Part shown: one piece after another, positions 1 to 8,189 of the stretch | How the letters are laid out: each line of letters starts with the position of its first letter | Position numbering within the stretch: the stretch's first letter is position 1 | NCBI GenBank assembly: GCA_024403215.1 | Contig: JAKSSJ010000020.1 | Span: 1-16,091 of the forward strand | Direction of reading: 5' to 3' | Length of the DNA: 16,091 bases | Origin: Clostridia bacterium | Lineage (GTDB): Bacteria > Bacillota > Clostridia > Peptostreptococcales > Anaerovoracaceae | The notes under the pieces: generated by a model | Database searches by the model: none | What the model saw: only the letters and a program-made list of their open reading frames with translations | Told to the model about the DNA's origin: nothing | Program-made: the position numbers and the translations under genes

Positions 1-664
1 CTCCTCTTCTGCGATCTGCTATAATACGGCCATTGTCTATAGCAATTACTCGCTTGCCCATACGCTCAACTATATCTGTTGCATGAGTTACCATTACAAC
101 TGTTGTGCCTCTGTGATTAATCATATCAATAAGTGACATGATTTCTTTTGCGGTTTCCTTGTCAAGATTTCCTGTTGGCTCGTCTGCAATCAAAATCTTT
201 GGGTTATTGATAATTGCTCTTGCAATAGCAACTCTTTGTTGCTCGCCTCCAGATAATTCATCCGGGAATCTATTAGCAGCATCTGCAATACCCATAACCT
301 CTAGAATCTGAGGTACCTGTCTATTGATTAGTCTTTGGCTTGAGTGAACAACCTCCATTGCAAAGGCAACGTTCTCAAAGACTGTTTTATTTGGAAGAAG
401 TCTAAAGTCTTGGAACACCATTCCTATTTCTCTTCTGAGCATAGGAATTTCCCTATTTGACATTGTTGATAAGTATCTGCCGTTGATACAAATCTCACCT
501 TCATCAGGCTGGATTTGTCTTAGCATAAGCTTGATGAAGGTAGACTTGCCTGCGCCTGATGGTCCTACAACAAACACAAACTCTCCCTCATCAATCTTCA
601 GCGACGCATTGTCAAGTGCAACGCAGTCACCGTACATCTTACTCACATTACTAAATTCAATCAA
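1..664 (-). CDS. ftsE: FtsE, cell-division ABC ATPase (3' end cut by window edge)
   Basis: ATP-binding subunit of the FtsEX complex, which acts at the division septum on the cytoplasmic side of the membrane and drives peptidoglycan hydrolases outside the cell. I translated it by hand: 221 residues are visible, close to the usual ~228, so only the last few are missing. Visible motifs are Walker A GPSGAGKST, the Q-loop with FtsE-typical FQDFRLLPNKTVFENVAFAM, signature LSGGEQQ, Walker B LIADEPTGNLD and the H-loop VTHA. The start is inferred to be TTG at 664-662, because that gives the family N-terminus (M)IEFSNVSKMYG and has AGGAG seven bases upstream; no in-frame ATG lies close by. It follows csaB-tagA after 38 bp with no terminator, so it is probably cotranscribed. 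ftsX would be expected next, outside the window. Family assignment is firm; the TTG start is inferred. Confidence 0.93.
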   Translation of the reverse strand, partial: MIEFSNVSKMYGDCVALDNASLKIDEGEFVFVVGPSGAGKSTFIKLMLRQIQPDEGEICINGRYLSTMSNREIPMLRREIGMVFQDFRLLPNKTVFENVAFAMEVVHSSQRLINRQVPQILEVMGIADAANRFPDELSGGEQQRVAIARAIINNPKILIADEPTGNLDKETAKEIMSLIDMINHRGTTVVMVTHATDIVERMGKRVIAIDNGRIIADRRRG

Positions 665-678
665 AATATACTCCTATC

Positions 679-698
679 TTTAGCAAATACTTGCTAAA
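679..698. repeat. 8-bp inverted repeat between csaB-tagA and ftsE
   Basis: Perfect inverted repeat TTTAGCAA-ATAC-TTGCTAAA with a 4-base loop, located just after the csaB-tagA stop and immediately before the ftsE Shine-Dalgarno. No T-run follows on the minus strand, so it does not look like an intrinsic terminator. It may be an mRNA-stabilising or translation-tuning hairpin, or have no role. Confidence 0.5.
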
Positions 699-702
699 CA
701 TT

Positions 703-2538
703 TTAGTGCTTAAATATTGCTTTAATCATAAAGAATGGAATCTTTATGATTCTTCCAAAACGCTTAGGCTCTGAGATTAATCTATAAAGCCACTCTATAC
801 CATGCTTTAGATAAAACTCAGGGGCTCTATTTATATTTCCAGACCAAACATCTAGGCTTCCTCCAATACCAACCCCAACTCTTACTTTGAGTTTATCTTG
901 GTTATGAGCCATGAAAAGCTCTTGTCTTGGAGCACCCATTGCAACGCATAAAAACTCTGCGCCGCTATTATTTATTTCCTCAACGATTTCTAAATCTTCT
1001 GTTTCGTTAAAATAGCCATTGTGAGTTCCAACTATATTAAGGCCAGGAATTTCTGCCATGAGGTTCTCTGCTGCCTTTTCAGCAACACCTTCTTTTCCTC
1101 CAAGCAGGAAAACCTTAGTTCCTTTTTTAGCGCACTCCTTGCATGCGTTATAAGCAAAATCAATTCCTGCTATTCTCTCCTCAAATGGTGTTTTAAAGAA
1201 TTTAGAAATGGTAAGAAGAGCTATACCATCAGCAAACACCATATCTGCATTTCTTACCACATGGGCAAGCTCAACATTTTTGCTTGCCATGTTTAATATC
1301 TCTGGATTTGCAGTAACAACTATGGACATCTTGTCCTTTTCAAGCATTGCACTAAATCTATTTATTGCAGACTCCATAGTAAGATTCATGATAGGAAAAT
1401 CTAGTATCTTTACTACATTCCCTTTTGTGCCAAATAGATATTCCTTTGCAAGCTTTGCATTGTTCTTTTCTGCTTCAATAAATCTATCAACTCTATGTGA
1501 AAGTTCTAAGTCAGTTTCATTAAATGCAGATTCTATAGCCAAGATAAGATCTTCGGATGTAATATTCTCAACCCAAAGAAGATGTCTTCCTTCAAGATCT
1601 TTGTAAAAGCCATCAATTTTAACATCGTAAGAAAGTGCAATGGTTGGAACCTTAGCCTCTGTTGCAAATAAAAGTGAGTGAAGCCTCATGCCCACAACAA
1701 GCTCCATTCTAGAAAGCATTCCGATAAATTCAGAATCTCTATGCGAGCCAGTGCAAACAACGCAAGGAACATCTGGTATAAGTCTTGCTATATCTTTTCC
1801 AATCTGAATGTCAGCAGGAACTTCAACAGGAAGGAAAACTGGAACAAGGCCAGCCTTTCTATACGCATATTTTGCAGCGTCAGCAATAGCCTGATAGTTA
1901 TAGAAATCCTTCCAAGGTCTTAAACAAAATGCAATAAGCCTTTGATCTTGAGGAATACCTTCTTTTTTAAAGGCCGCATCTATACTAGAAGCAGAAAGCT
2001 TTTCAAGGCTAAAGCTTGGATCAGCAGCCTGAACTATTTCTGGTTTATCTACGCCAATTTCTTTAAGAAGCTGACGAGTTGTTGTATCTCTTAATGTAAT
2101 TACATCAACATTTTTATTTATTATCTTAGCAGCAAATTTCTTATGCGAATCCTTTTGTATAGGGCCAACACCGCAGCCATACATCATGCACTTGCATCCT
2201 CTTCTTTTAGCCATGGCAATAGTTAAAAGATAGAAGTAAAAAGATCTAGACGATGTAACATCCTGCACAAGGCTTCCGCCGCCGCTAATAAAGAGCTTCG
2301 CAGCCTTAACAGCTTTTAGAAAAGCAAAAGGATTAAAGGTAAAGATGCTGTCAACGTCAAACCGCTTTTTAAGCTCCGCTGGTTTTCTAGACATAACAAC
2401 TATAGGCATGTTAGCATCCAAAGCTTTTAGCTCCGCTATCATAGCCTTAAGTATTGCCTCATCACCCGCGTTTCCTCTTCCATAAGCTCCGCAGATTACT
2501 ACGCCATCTTTAAATTTATACGTCTTATCTTTTGCCAT
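703..2538 (-). CDS. csaB: CsaB polysaccharide pyruvyltransferase fused to WecG/TagA/CpsF glycosyltransferase
   Basis: A 611-residue two-domain protein. Residues ~10-365 are a CsaB-type pyruvyltransferase: GAYGRGNAGDEAIL at ~17-30, SGGGSL at 85-90, AADPSFSL near 171, MRLHSLLFA near 284. In this family the enzyme adds ketal pyruvate to the secondary cell-wall polymer, the ligand that SLH-domain S-layer proteins bind. Residues ~373-611 are a WecG/TagA/CpsF N-acetylmannosaminyltransferase-type domain: TANPEIL (T409), ADG (D437, the likely catalytic Asp by analogy with TagA), RIAGIDF, GAPRQE near 535, and the C-terminal GIEWLYRL...PKRFGRIIK tail thought to dock on the membrane. TagA-family enzymes make the linkage disaccharide on an undecaprenyl carrier. 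The two activities are therefore plausibly successive steps on one wall polymer, which is inference. No signal peptide is seen, as expected for cytosolic enzymes. The ATG at 2538 is preceded only by a weak AAGAA. Confidence 0.9.
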   Translation of the reverse strand: MAKDKTYKFKDGVVICGAYGRGNAGDEAILKAMIAELKALDANMPIVVMSRKPAELKKRFDVDSIFTFNPFAFLKAVKAAKLFISGGGSLVQDVTSSRSFYFYLLTIAMAKRRGCKCMMYGCGVGPIQKDSHKKFAAKIINKNVDVITLRDTTTRQLLKEIGVDKPEIVQAADPSFSLEKLSASSIDAAFKKEGIPQDQRLIAFCLRPWKDFYNYQAIADAAKYAYRKAGLVPVFLPVEVPADIQIGKDIARLIPDVPCVVCTGSHRDSEFIGMLSRMELVVGMRLHSLLFATEAKVPTIALSYDVKIDGFYKDLEGRHLLWVENITSEDLILAIESAFNETDLELSHRVDRFIEAEKNNAKLAKEYLFGTKGNVVKILDFPIMNLTMESAINRFSAMLEKDKMSIVVTANPEILNMASKNVELAHVVRNADMVFADGIALLTISKFFKTPFEERIAGIDFAYNACKECAKKGTKVFLLGGKEGVAEKAAENLMAEIPGLNIVGTHNGYFNETEDLEIVEEINNSGAEFLCVAMGAPRQELFMAHNQDKLKVRVGVGIGGSLDVWSGNINRAPEFYLKHGIEWLYRLISEPKRFGRIIKIPFFMIKAIFKH

Positions 2539-2623
2539 TTCTTATTAGATAACTATCAAAAATTGAATCACTTATATTTATCTTAATATAATATAGTTAC
2601 AATAACCCACATTAAGACATTAT

Positions 2624-2632
2624 ATTATACCA
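2624..2632 (-). promoter_or_regulatory. Extended -10 promoter for csaB-tagA (and probably ftsE)
   Basis: On the minus strand TGG-TATAAT is a perfect extended -10 element (TGnTATAAT). No good -35 hexamer lies 16-18 bp upstream, which extended -10 promoters tolerate. A start near 2617 would leave a leader of about 78 bases before the ATG at 2538. It is the best promoter candidate in the 200-bp gap 2539-2739, which otherwise holds only AT-rich DNA and the terminator of the upstream operon. Confidence 0.6.
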
Positions 2633-2671
2633 TATATTGTATTTAAATTGTGTAAAATGTGTAAATTCCAC

Positions 2672-2700
2672 AAAAAAAGACCCGGCTTTTGTGCCGGGTC
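2672..2700 (-). terminator. Intrinsic terminator of the xpt-nup operon
   Basis: Perfect 8-bp GC-rich stem GACCCGGC/GCCGGGTC (2679-2686 and 2693-2700) with a 6-base loop, followed on the minus strand by seven T (2672-2678). It lies about 40 bp beyond the nupQ stop codon. A T-run on the other side as well would let it work in both directions. Confidence 0.92.
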
Positions 2701-2739
2701 AGTTTTTTCATTTTTCCAAGCTATTGTTAACGCTTCAGA

Positions 2740-3723
2740 TTAGCGTTCTTCTCTAAAATACGGGAGTCCTAAGGCTGCTGGAGGCTGATCCTCTCTTCTT
2801 TGCCTTGAGGATACTAAAATTAGCACTATTACAGTTACAATATATGGGAAAATCTTGTAAATTGGTGTTGGAATAAAGTTAAGGTGCAGGTACAAATACA
2901 ATATTGTAAGTGCGCCAAACAGCACGGAGCCCCAAAGCGTATTGCCAGGTTTCCAAAGGCAGAAAATTACTAATGCCACAGAAAGCCAGCCTATTCCATC
3001 AAGTCCTGTGTGATTCCAAACACAAGCAGCCGTGGTCATGATATAAACCATGCCTCCTACCGCTGAAATGCCTCCACCAACAACAGTTGCAATATATTTA
3101 TACTTCTCAACCTCTATTCCGGCAGAATCAGCCGTTGAAGGGTTCTCACCCACGGCCCTAAGCTGAAGACCAGTTCTTGTTTTATTTAAAACAACAGCCA
3201 TAACTATTGCCATAACTACACCAAGATAAACAAAGATGTTATAGCTAAACAGGAGCCTGCCTATAACAGGAAGGTCTTGCAAAAACTTTGGAAATGGCGA
3301 ACCAGCAAAATAGCCTTTAATATTGTTTGAAAGTGCAACATAGCCATTTGCCTTTATTCTTAAATACTCACCAACAAACTGTCCAACGCCTGTTCCAAAC
3401 ATGGTAAGAGCAAGTCCTGTTACATTCTGATTTGCCTTAAGGGTAATGGTTATGAAACTGTAAATAAGTGAGCCCACGCATCCCGCAAGAAAGGCGCAAA
3501 CTATGGCCAAAATTACAGCAACAAAACCATTTGCAGCATCTCCTACGTTTTGCTCATAAATAAATGCACCAGCAAGTCCAAAGGCACCGCCCATGTACAT
3601 AAGACCCTCAACCCCAAGATTAAGATTTCCAGCCTTTTCTGTTAGTATTTCTCCTGCCGTTCCAAACAAAAGAGGTGTACCGCTAACAACAGCAGCAACA
3701 ATAAACGATAAAACTATGTTCAT
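2740..3723 (-). CDS. nupQ: Nucleoside ABC transporter permease (NupQ/YufQ-like)
   Basis: Second membrane subunit of the Bmp-type nucleoside importer, 327 residues, strongly hydrophobic with many predicted membrane spans (for example residues ~3-22, 44-60 and 70-92). Family landmarks of BPD_transp_2 permeases are NLNLGVEGLMYMGGA at ~33-47 and the cytoplasmic coupling loop LRAVGENPSTADSAGIEV, which contacts the ATPase. The start ATG follows the stop of the preceding permease directly (TAA-ATG), with AAAGGAGG nine bases upstream, so the two are translationally linked. A short inverted repeat AACGCT/AGCGTT spans the stop codon, ahead of the operon terminator. The assignment as nucleoside permease rests on operon order nupN-O-P-Q and family motifs; the exact substrate cannot be read from sequence. 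Confidence 0.9.
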   Translation of the reverse strand: MNIVLSFIVAAVVSGTPLLFGTAGEILTEKAGNLNLGVEGLMYMGGAFGLAGAFIYEQNVGDAANGFVAVILAIVCAFLAGCVGSLIYSFITITLKANQNVTGLALTMFGTGVGQFVGEYLRIKANGYVALSNNIKGYFAGSPFPKFLQDLPVIGRLLFSYNIFVYLGVVMAIVMAVVLNKTRTGLQLRAVGENPSTADSAGIEVEKYKYIATVVGGGISAVGGMVYIMTTAACVWNHTGLDGIGWLSVALVIFCLWKPGNTLWGSVLFGALTILYLYLHLNFIPTPIYKIFPYIVTVIVLILVSSRQRREDQPPAALGLPYFREER

Positions 3724-4797
3724 TTATTCTGCCTCCTTTGCTTTATCTCTAAAAATTATTTTATAGTTAATGAAAAACTCACTTCCAAGCATACATAAAA
3801 GTATTATTCCAGTGATGATATCTGATACCGAAGCAGGTACGCTAAGCTTAGTCTGAAGAGAACTTGCGCCCTTAGATAAAGCCGACATCAGAATGGAAAT
3901 AAGTATCATAGCAAAAGGATTAAGCTGAGCGAGCCAGCAAACAGTTATAGCCGTAAACCCAGCTCCACCAGCAACATCAGCATTTAAAGATCCATTTGCA
4001 CCGCATGCAATAAGATATCCAACAAAGCCGCATATTGCGCCCGAGAAAACAGCCGTGCGAATTATTATCTTCTTAACATCCATCCCTGCGTATCTTGCGG
4101 TATTTTCAGATTCTCCAAGTACGGCAACTTCATAGCCGTGCTTCGTCTTACTTAAGTAGATATACATAACCACTGTAAACAGCAGCACAATTATCCAGCC
4201 AACATGAATGCCCCACACCTTAGGGAGCACTGCGTTTTTATTGAAGTGCGGAATTATCTGAGAACCCGGCTGTCCTTCCCAAGGACCACCCTGAAGCCAT
4301 CTTACAATACCAATAGCAATGTAGTTCATCATCAAGGTAAACAGTGTTTCATTTGTGCCCCATTTTGCTTTAAACAGCGCTGGTATTCCTCCCCAAATGG
4401 CCCCGCCGATAATTCCTGCAACAGCGCAGACCAAAAGAAGAAGTGGCCTTGGGAGCTTATCAGCCCAAAAGAGTGCAACATAAGATGCAAAAACTGCTCC
4501 CATGGTAATCTGGCCCTCACCACCGCAGTTCCAGTACTTCATCTTAAAGCAAGGTGCAAGAGCAAGAGCCGTACCAAGAAGTGGCACCGCATACTTTACT
4601 ACCTGTTTAAAGCCAGAGATTTTTGTGAATGACGACTGAATAATAATTCCGTAAGCATTCAATGGATTGTTTCCAAGTAGCGCAAAAATTATTCCGCCAA
4701 ATATTAACGCCAAAACAAATGAACCAATTCTTATTGCCCAAATCGAAGACTGCTTCATGTGTTCTCTTTTTGCAATTCTAAGTAAAGGAGTCTTCAT
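3724..4797 (-). CDS. nupP: Nucleoside ABC transporter permease (NupP/YufP-like)
   Basis: First membrane subunit of the importer, 357 residues. A basic N-terminus (KTPLLRIAKREH) precedes the first membrane span at ~22-42, followed by further spans. Family landmarks are YWNCGGEGQITMGA at ~88-101 and KWGTNETLFTLMMNYIAIGIVRW at ~145-167, typical of the NupP side of the pair, plus the coupling loop LGESENTARYAGMDVKK. The ATG overlaps the nupO stop (ATGA), with AAGGAG upstream, a classic sign of translational coupling. A second in-frame ATG at residue 14 could be an alternative start, but the RBS favours the first. It should form a heterodimeric channel with the downstream permease. Confidence 0.9.
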   Translation of the reverse strand: MKTPLLRIAKREHMKQSSIWAIRIGSFVLALIFGGIIFALLGNNPLNAYGIIIQSSFTKISGFKQVVKYAVPLLGTALALAPCFKMKYWNCGGEGQITMGAVFASYVALFWADKLPRPLLLLVCAVAGIIGGAIWGGIPALFKAKWGTNETLFTLMMNYIAIGIVRWLQGGPWEGQPGSQIIPHFNKNAVLPKVWGIHVGWIIVLLFTVVMYIYLSKTKHGYEVAVLGESENTARYAGMDVKKIIIRTAVFSGAICGFVGYLIACGANGSLNADVAGGAGFTAITVCWLAQLNPFAMILISILMSALSKGASSLQTKLSVPASVSDIITGIILLCMLGSEFFINYKIIFRDKAKEAE

Positions 4798-6320
4798 TGA
4801 GCTATCTCCTTTCCTTCATTTGTCATAAGAATTCCTATTTCTTCTTTAGTTGCTGTTCTTGCATCAACTACTCCAGAAACTTTTCCGTCGCATAAAACAA
4901 GAATCCTATCACAAAGCTGCATAAGAACGTCTAAGTCTTCTCCTACAAAGATTACTGCAACGCCCTTACTTTTTTGAGCGCTCATAAGGTCGTAAATTAC
5001 ATACGAGGTATTAATATCAAGACCTCTTACTGCATATGCGCTCATAAGAACAGAAGGCTCTGTTGCAATTTCTCTTCCAACCAAAACCTTCTGAACATTA
5101 CCACCTGAAAGCTTTCTTACAGGATAATCAATATCAGGCGTAACAACTTCAAGGAAGTCGTACACCTTCTCTGCAAGCTCTTCTGGAGCCTTTCTATCAA
5201 CAAAAATACCCTTTGTTTTATTCCAAGATCTAAGCATCATGTTGTCTGTCATGCCCATGCTTCCAACAAGACCCATACCTAGTCTATCTTCTGGAACAAA
5301 GGCTAAAGCAACACCTGCTTTTCTAATTTCCATCGGAGATTTTCCAACAAGCTCTTCTGGATTTTTCCCTTCTGGAGCATACATAATAGAACCAGAAGAA
5401 ATATCTCTAAGTCCAGAGATTGCTTCAAGAAGCTCCTTTTGTCCACTTCCAGCAATACCTGCAATACCTAGTATTTCTCCACCGTACGCAACAAAGCTTG
5501 CCTTATCTAGCTTTACAACTCCATCATTATCTTTTACTGTAAGATTTTCAATAGTAAGCCTTGGAGCTGTATTTACAGGCTCTGTTCTTACAATATTAAG
5601 AGCAACTTTTTTCCCGACCATCATCTCTGTAAGCTCTTCAGGATTTGTTTCCGCAGTTCTTACAGTACTTATGTGCTGACCTTTTCTTAAAACGGCAACA
5701 ACATCGGAAAGACTCATAACCTCATTAAGCTTATGAGTTATCAAAATAATAGCCTTGCCATCTTGTCTCATCGCTCTTAAAACAAAGAAGAGTTTTTCTA
5801 TTTCTTGAGGAGTAAGCACTGCTGTTGGCTCATCAAGAATTAATATATCTGCGCCTCTATATAGCACCTTAACAATTTCTACGGTCTGCTTTTCCGAAAC
5901 AGACATTTCATAAACCTTTTTATTAAGGTCAATATTAAAGCCGTATCTTTTGCAAATGCCAGCTACCTTCTTTGACGCAGTTTTTAAATCATATTTTTCT
6001 TCTAGTCCTAATATGATATTTTCTGTAGCATTAAATACATCAACAAGCTTAAAGTGCTGATGTATCATGCCTATCCTGTGATCAAAAGCATCCTTTGGAG
6101 ATCTTATTGTAACTGGCTTACCATCAATTAAAATTTCTCCTTCATCAGGAAAATAAATTCCGGCAAGCATATTCATAAGAGTGGTCTTACCTGAACCATT
6201 TTCACCAAGAAGTGACATGATAATTCCCTTATCAACGTAGAGGTTGATATGGTCGTTAGCAACTGTATCTCCAAAGCGCTTTGTTATTCCTTTTAGTTCA
6301 ATTGCATGAACGTTTTCCAT
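4794..6320 (-). CDS. nupO: Nucleoside ABC transporter ATPase, duplicated domains (NupO/YufO-like)
   Basis: A 508-residue protein with two ABC domains that powers the NupPQ permeases from the cytoplasm. Domain 1 (~5-245) has Walker A GENGSGKT at 39-46, the Q-loop IHQHFKLV, a family-typical altered signature MSVSEKQ at 139-145, Walker B ILDEPT at 161-166 and H-loop His196. Domain 2 (~252-508) keeps a good signature LSGGNVQ (404-410) but has lost its own catalytic residues: the Walker A Lys is Gln (GIAGSGQ, Q294), the Walker B Asp-Glu is Ala-Tyr (A428-Y429) and the H-loop His is Glu461. One active and one dead site is normal for Nup/Rbs-type fused ATPases, though Tyr at the catalytic Glu position seems less usual. 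The start lies 1 bp after the lipoprotein stop, with a weak RBS, so coupling is likely. Confidence 0.92.
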   Translation of the reverse strand: MENVHAIELKGITKRFGDTVANDHINLYVDKGIIMSLLGENGSGKTTLMNMLAGIYFPDEGEILIDGKPVTIRSPKDAFDHRIGMIHQHFKLVDVFNATENIILGLEEKYDLKTASKKVAGICKRYGFNIDLNKKVYEMSVSEKQTVEIVKVLYRGADILILDEPTAVLTPQEIEKLFFVLRAMRQDGKAIILITHKLNEVMSLSDVVAVLRKGQHISTVRTAETNPEELTEMMVGKKVALNIVRTEPVNTAPRLTIENLTVKDNDGVVKLDKASFVAYGGEILGIAGIAGSGQKELLEAISGLRDISSGSIMYAPEGKNPEELVGKSPMEIRKAGVALAFVPEDRLGMGLVGSMGMTDNMMLRSWNKTKGIFVDRKAPEELAEKVYDFLEVVTPDIDYPVRKLSGGNVQKVLVGREIATEPSVLMSAYAVRGLDINTSYVIYDLMSAQKSKGVAVIFVGEDLDVLMQLCDRILVLCDGKVSGVVDARTATKEEIGILMTNEGKEIAQ

Positions 6321-6321
6321 A

Positions 6322-7536
6322 TTATTCGTCTATTCTTGTGATTCCGTCAACTTTAAGTGCAAAGTATGGAGCTGACTGATAGAAGCTTTCAACAAACTGT
6401 CCGCCAACTATAGCCTCTTCTGAATCTTCAATCCAGTCACCGTTTGTATCAAGTGCAAACTGGTGTTCAACCTTCTTGCCATCTACTGTGAACTTACTTG
6501 TATCAAATACCTTAATGCTTCCGTCTTTAATTCCTGCCTCAACCTCAGCAAGCTTTGCTTCTGTTCCTTCTGCGATAATAGCCTTGTTAAGGTCTGTAAG
6601 AACTACCTCTCCATCCTTATATGTTCCTGTGTAATCAGGTGGGATTGGCTGTCCGTTATATGCAAGCTTTATTGTTTCCACAAAGTATTTTGTCCAATCA
6701 ATTCTTGTTGAAACCAAAGATGCATCTGGAGCAATCTTTGTCATATCATTGTTGTAACCTGTGTGGAATACATGTGCATTTTGAGCTTCTGTTGCTGCGT
6801 TAGTATTATCAGCATGCTGAGAAATCATTACAGCACCGCGAGCAATAAGAGCCTTTGCAGCATCGCCTTCTGCGGTTGCATCAGACCAGCTGTCTACCTT
6901 TTGTGTAATCATTGTTACGCTTGGACAAACACTTCTTGCTCCAAGGAAATATGCTGTATATCCAGAAACTACTTCTGAGTAGTAGTAAGCTGCAACATAA
7001 CCGATAACTGCTTCTTCTGGCTTAATCTTTCCTTGCTCAATCATTTCGTTAAGTTTAAGTCCAGCAACAACACCTGCGAGATATCTTCCTTCGTAAATAG
7101 CTGCAAATGCGTCTGATGTATTATCAAGTCCATCGTTAACAAGTATGGAGTTTGTCATACCAACAAAATGAACATCTTCGTATTCTTCAGCAATTGCTGG
7201 GATTTCGTATGCATGATCAAAAGAGTTGTTGAAAATAATCTTGCAGCCCTCTTCAACAAGATCTCTATTTGCATCGCCAACCTCTGCGCCTGCAACCTTG
7301 TTATAAATAACATGTCCTTTTACTGGAATGCCTTCTTTTTCGAGCTGCTCAAGAGCTGCCTTCCAGCCCCTTAAAAAGTTATATGTATAACCCTGGTCGT
7401 TTTCATCACCTATGCAGATAAGGCCTACATCAAAAGCCTTTTCGCCATTGTTATCATCTGCATTTTCTTTTGAGCCACAAGCCGCAAAAGAAAGGACCAT
7501 CACTAATGCTAATAAAATTGAAACTAACTTTTTCAT
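6322..7536 (-). CDS. nupN: Bmp-family nucleoside-binding lipoprotein (NupN/BmpA-like)
   Basis: Substrate-binding component of the importer, 404 residues, anchored outside the membrane. It has a clear lipoprotein signal: MKK, a hydrophobic core and lipobox SFAAC with Cys20 as the lipidated residue, followed by a charged linker. The mature part matches the Bmp family (basic membrane protein; PnrA/NupN): DVGLICIGDENDQGYTYNFLRGW near the start, EEGCKIIFNNSFDHAYEIPAIAEEY, and repeated Rossmann-like segments of a periplasmic-binding fold. Bmp proteins characterised elsewhere bind purine nucleosides. I chose the ATG at 7536 over a GTG eight codons upstream (7560), because GGAG lies eight bases before it and the signal peptide then begins properly. 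It follows xpt by 41 bp. Confidence 0.92.
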   Translation of the reverse strand: MKKLVSILLALVMVLSFAACGSKENADDNNGEKAFDVGLICIGDENDQGYTYNFLRGWKAALEQLEKEGIPVKGHVIYNKVAGAEVGDANRDLVEEGCKIIFNNSFDHAYEIPAIAEEYEDVHFVGMTNSILVNDGLDNTSDAFAAIYEGRYLAGVVAGLKLNEMIEQGKIKPEEAVIGYVAAYYYSEVVSGYTAYFLGARSVCPSVTMITQKVDSWSDATAEGDAAKALIARGAVMISQHADNTNAATEAQNAHVFHTGYNNDMTKIAPDASLVSTRIDWTKYFVETIKLAYNGQPIPPDYTGTYKDGEVVLTDLNKAIIAEGTEAKLAEVEAGIKDGSIKVFDTSKFTVDGKKVEHQFALDTNGDWIEDSEEAIVGGQFVESFYQSAPYFALKVDGITRIDE

Positions 7537-7577
7537 TTTCAAAACTCCTCGTTGAAACACCTATGAAAAAATAAATA

Positions 7578-8150
7578 CTATTTGAACTTGATATCGTTGT
7601 TGTTTATTGATTCAACGATAGCCAAGGATTCAACTCTGTAACCAAGGTCTTCGAGCCTTTTAGCTCCGCCCTGCCATTCCTTTTCAATAACAGCACCAAT
7701 GCCTACGCATTTTGCTCCGGCCTGTCTTACTAAATCTAAAAGACCAATGGCAGCCTCACCTGTTGCCAAAAAGTCATCTATTATCAAAACCTTATCTTCT
7801 TGTTTTAGGAATGCTTTAGAAATACGAACTGTTGAAAGAGTGCCCTTTGTAAAGGACTTGACTGGAGCTGCATAATTACCATCTATCATGGTATTTGGTG
7901 CAGACTTTTTTGCGAACACCATAGGAAGATTCCCCATAGCTCTTGCTGTAGAAATTGCTGCTGGAATTCCAGAAGCCTCGACCGTCATAATCTTTGTGGC
8001 TCCGCTGTCTTTGAAAATTTCAGCAAAAGCCTCTCCGATTTTATCTGTTAGCTCAACGTCCACCTGATGGTTTAGGAAGCTGTCAACCTTAAGAATCTCC
8101 GTTCCAATGCCAACGCCATCCTTTTTAATTCTGTCTATTAATAGTTGCAT
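7578..8150 (-). CDS. xpt: Xanthine phosphoribosyltransferase
   Basis: Converts xanthine (and more weakly guanine) plus PRPP to XMP/GMP in the cytosol, a purine salvage step. The protein is 190 residues, the usual length. It shows the Xpt N-terminal KVDSFLNHQVDV at ~21-32, the substrate-side EASGIPAA at 58-65 and the PRPP-binding motif VLIIDDFLATGEA at 121-133, with the C-terminal IEKEWQGG...LGYRVESLAIVESI. An excellent RBS (GGAGG, 4 bp spacing) precedes the ATG. It is the first gene of the operon with the nucleoside importer: bases freed from imported nucleosides could be recycled by Xpt. Upstream are an extended -10 promoter and PurBox-like sites. Confidence 0.95.
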   Translation of the reverse strand: MQLLIDRIKKDGVGIGTEILKVDSFLNHQVDVELTDKIGEAFAEIFKDSGATKIMTVEASGIPAAISTARAMGNLPMVFAKKSAPNTMIDGNYAAPVKSFTKGTLSTVRISKAFLKQEDKVLIIDDFLATGEAAIGLLDLVRQAGAKCVGIGAVIEKEWQGGAKRLEDLGYRVESLAIVESINNNDIKFK

Positions 8151-8176
8151 AACGCCTCCAAAATAAATACAGATTA

Positions 8177-8185
8177 ATTATATCA
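8177..8185 (-). promoter_or_regulatory. Extended -10 promoter of the xpt-nup operon
   Basis: On the minus strand TGA-TATAAT is a perfect extended -10 (TGnTATAAT), directly downstream of the terminator that ends the ung operon. No convincing -35 is present. The predicted start near 8170 gives a leader of only ~20 bases, too short for a riboswitch. Confidence 0.65.
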
Positions 8186-8189
8186 AAAC

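Noticed and set aside
2650..2667. Direct repeat TGTGTAAA/TGTGTAAA-like upstream of csaB as an operator
   Set aside because: Only 6-7 identical bases in very AT-rich DNA with no matching known regulator; too weak to report as a site.
7537..7560. GTG start for the Bmp lipoprotein at 7560
   Set aside because: No good RBS, and it would put eight residues ahead of a standard MKK signal peptide; the ATG at 7536 has GGAG at the right distance.
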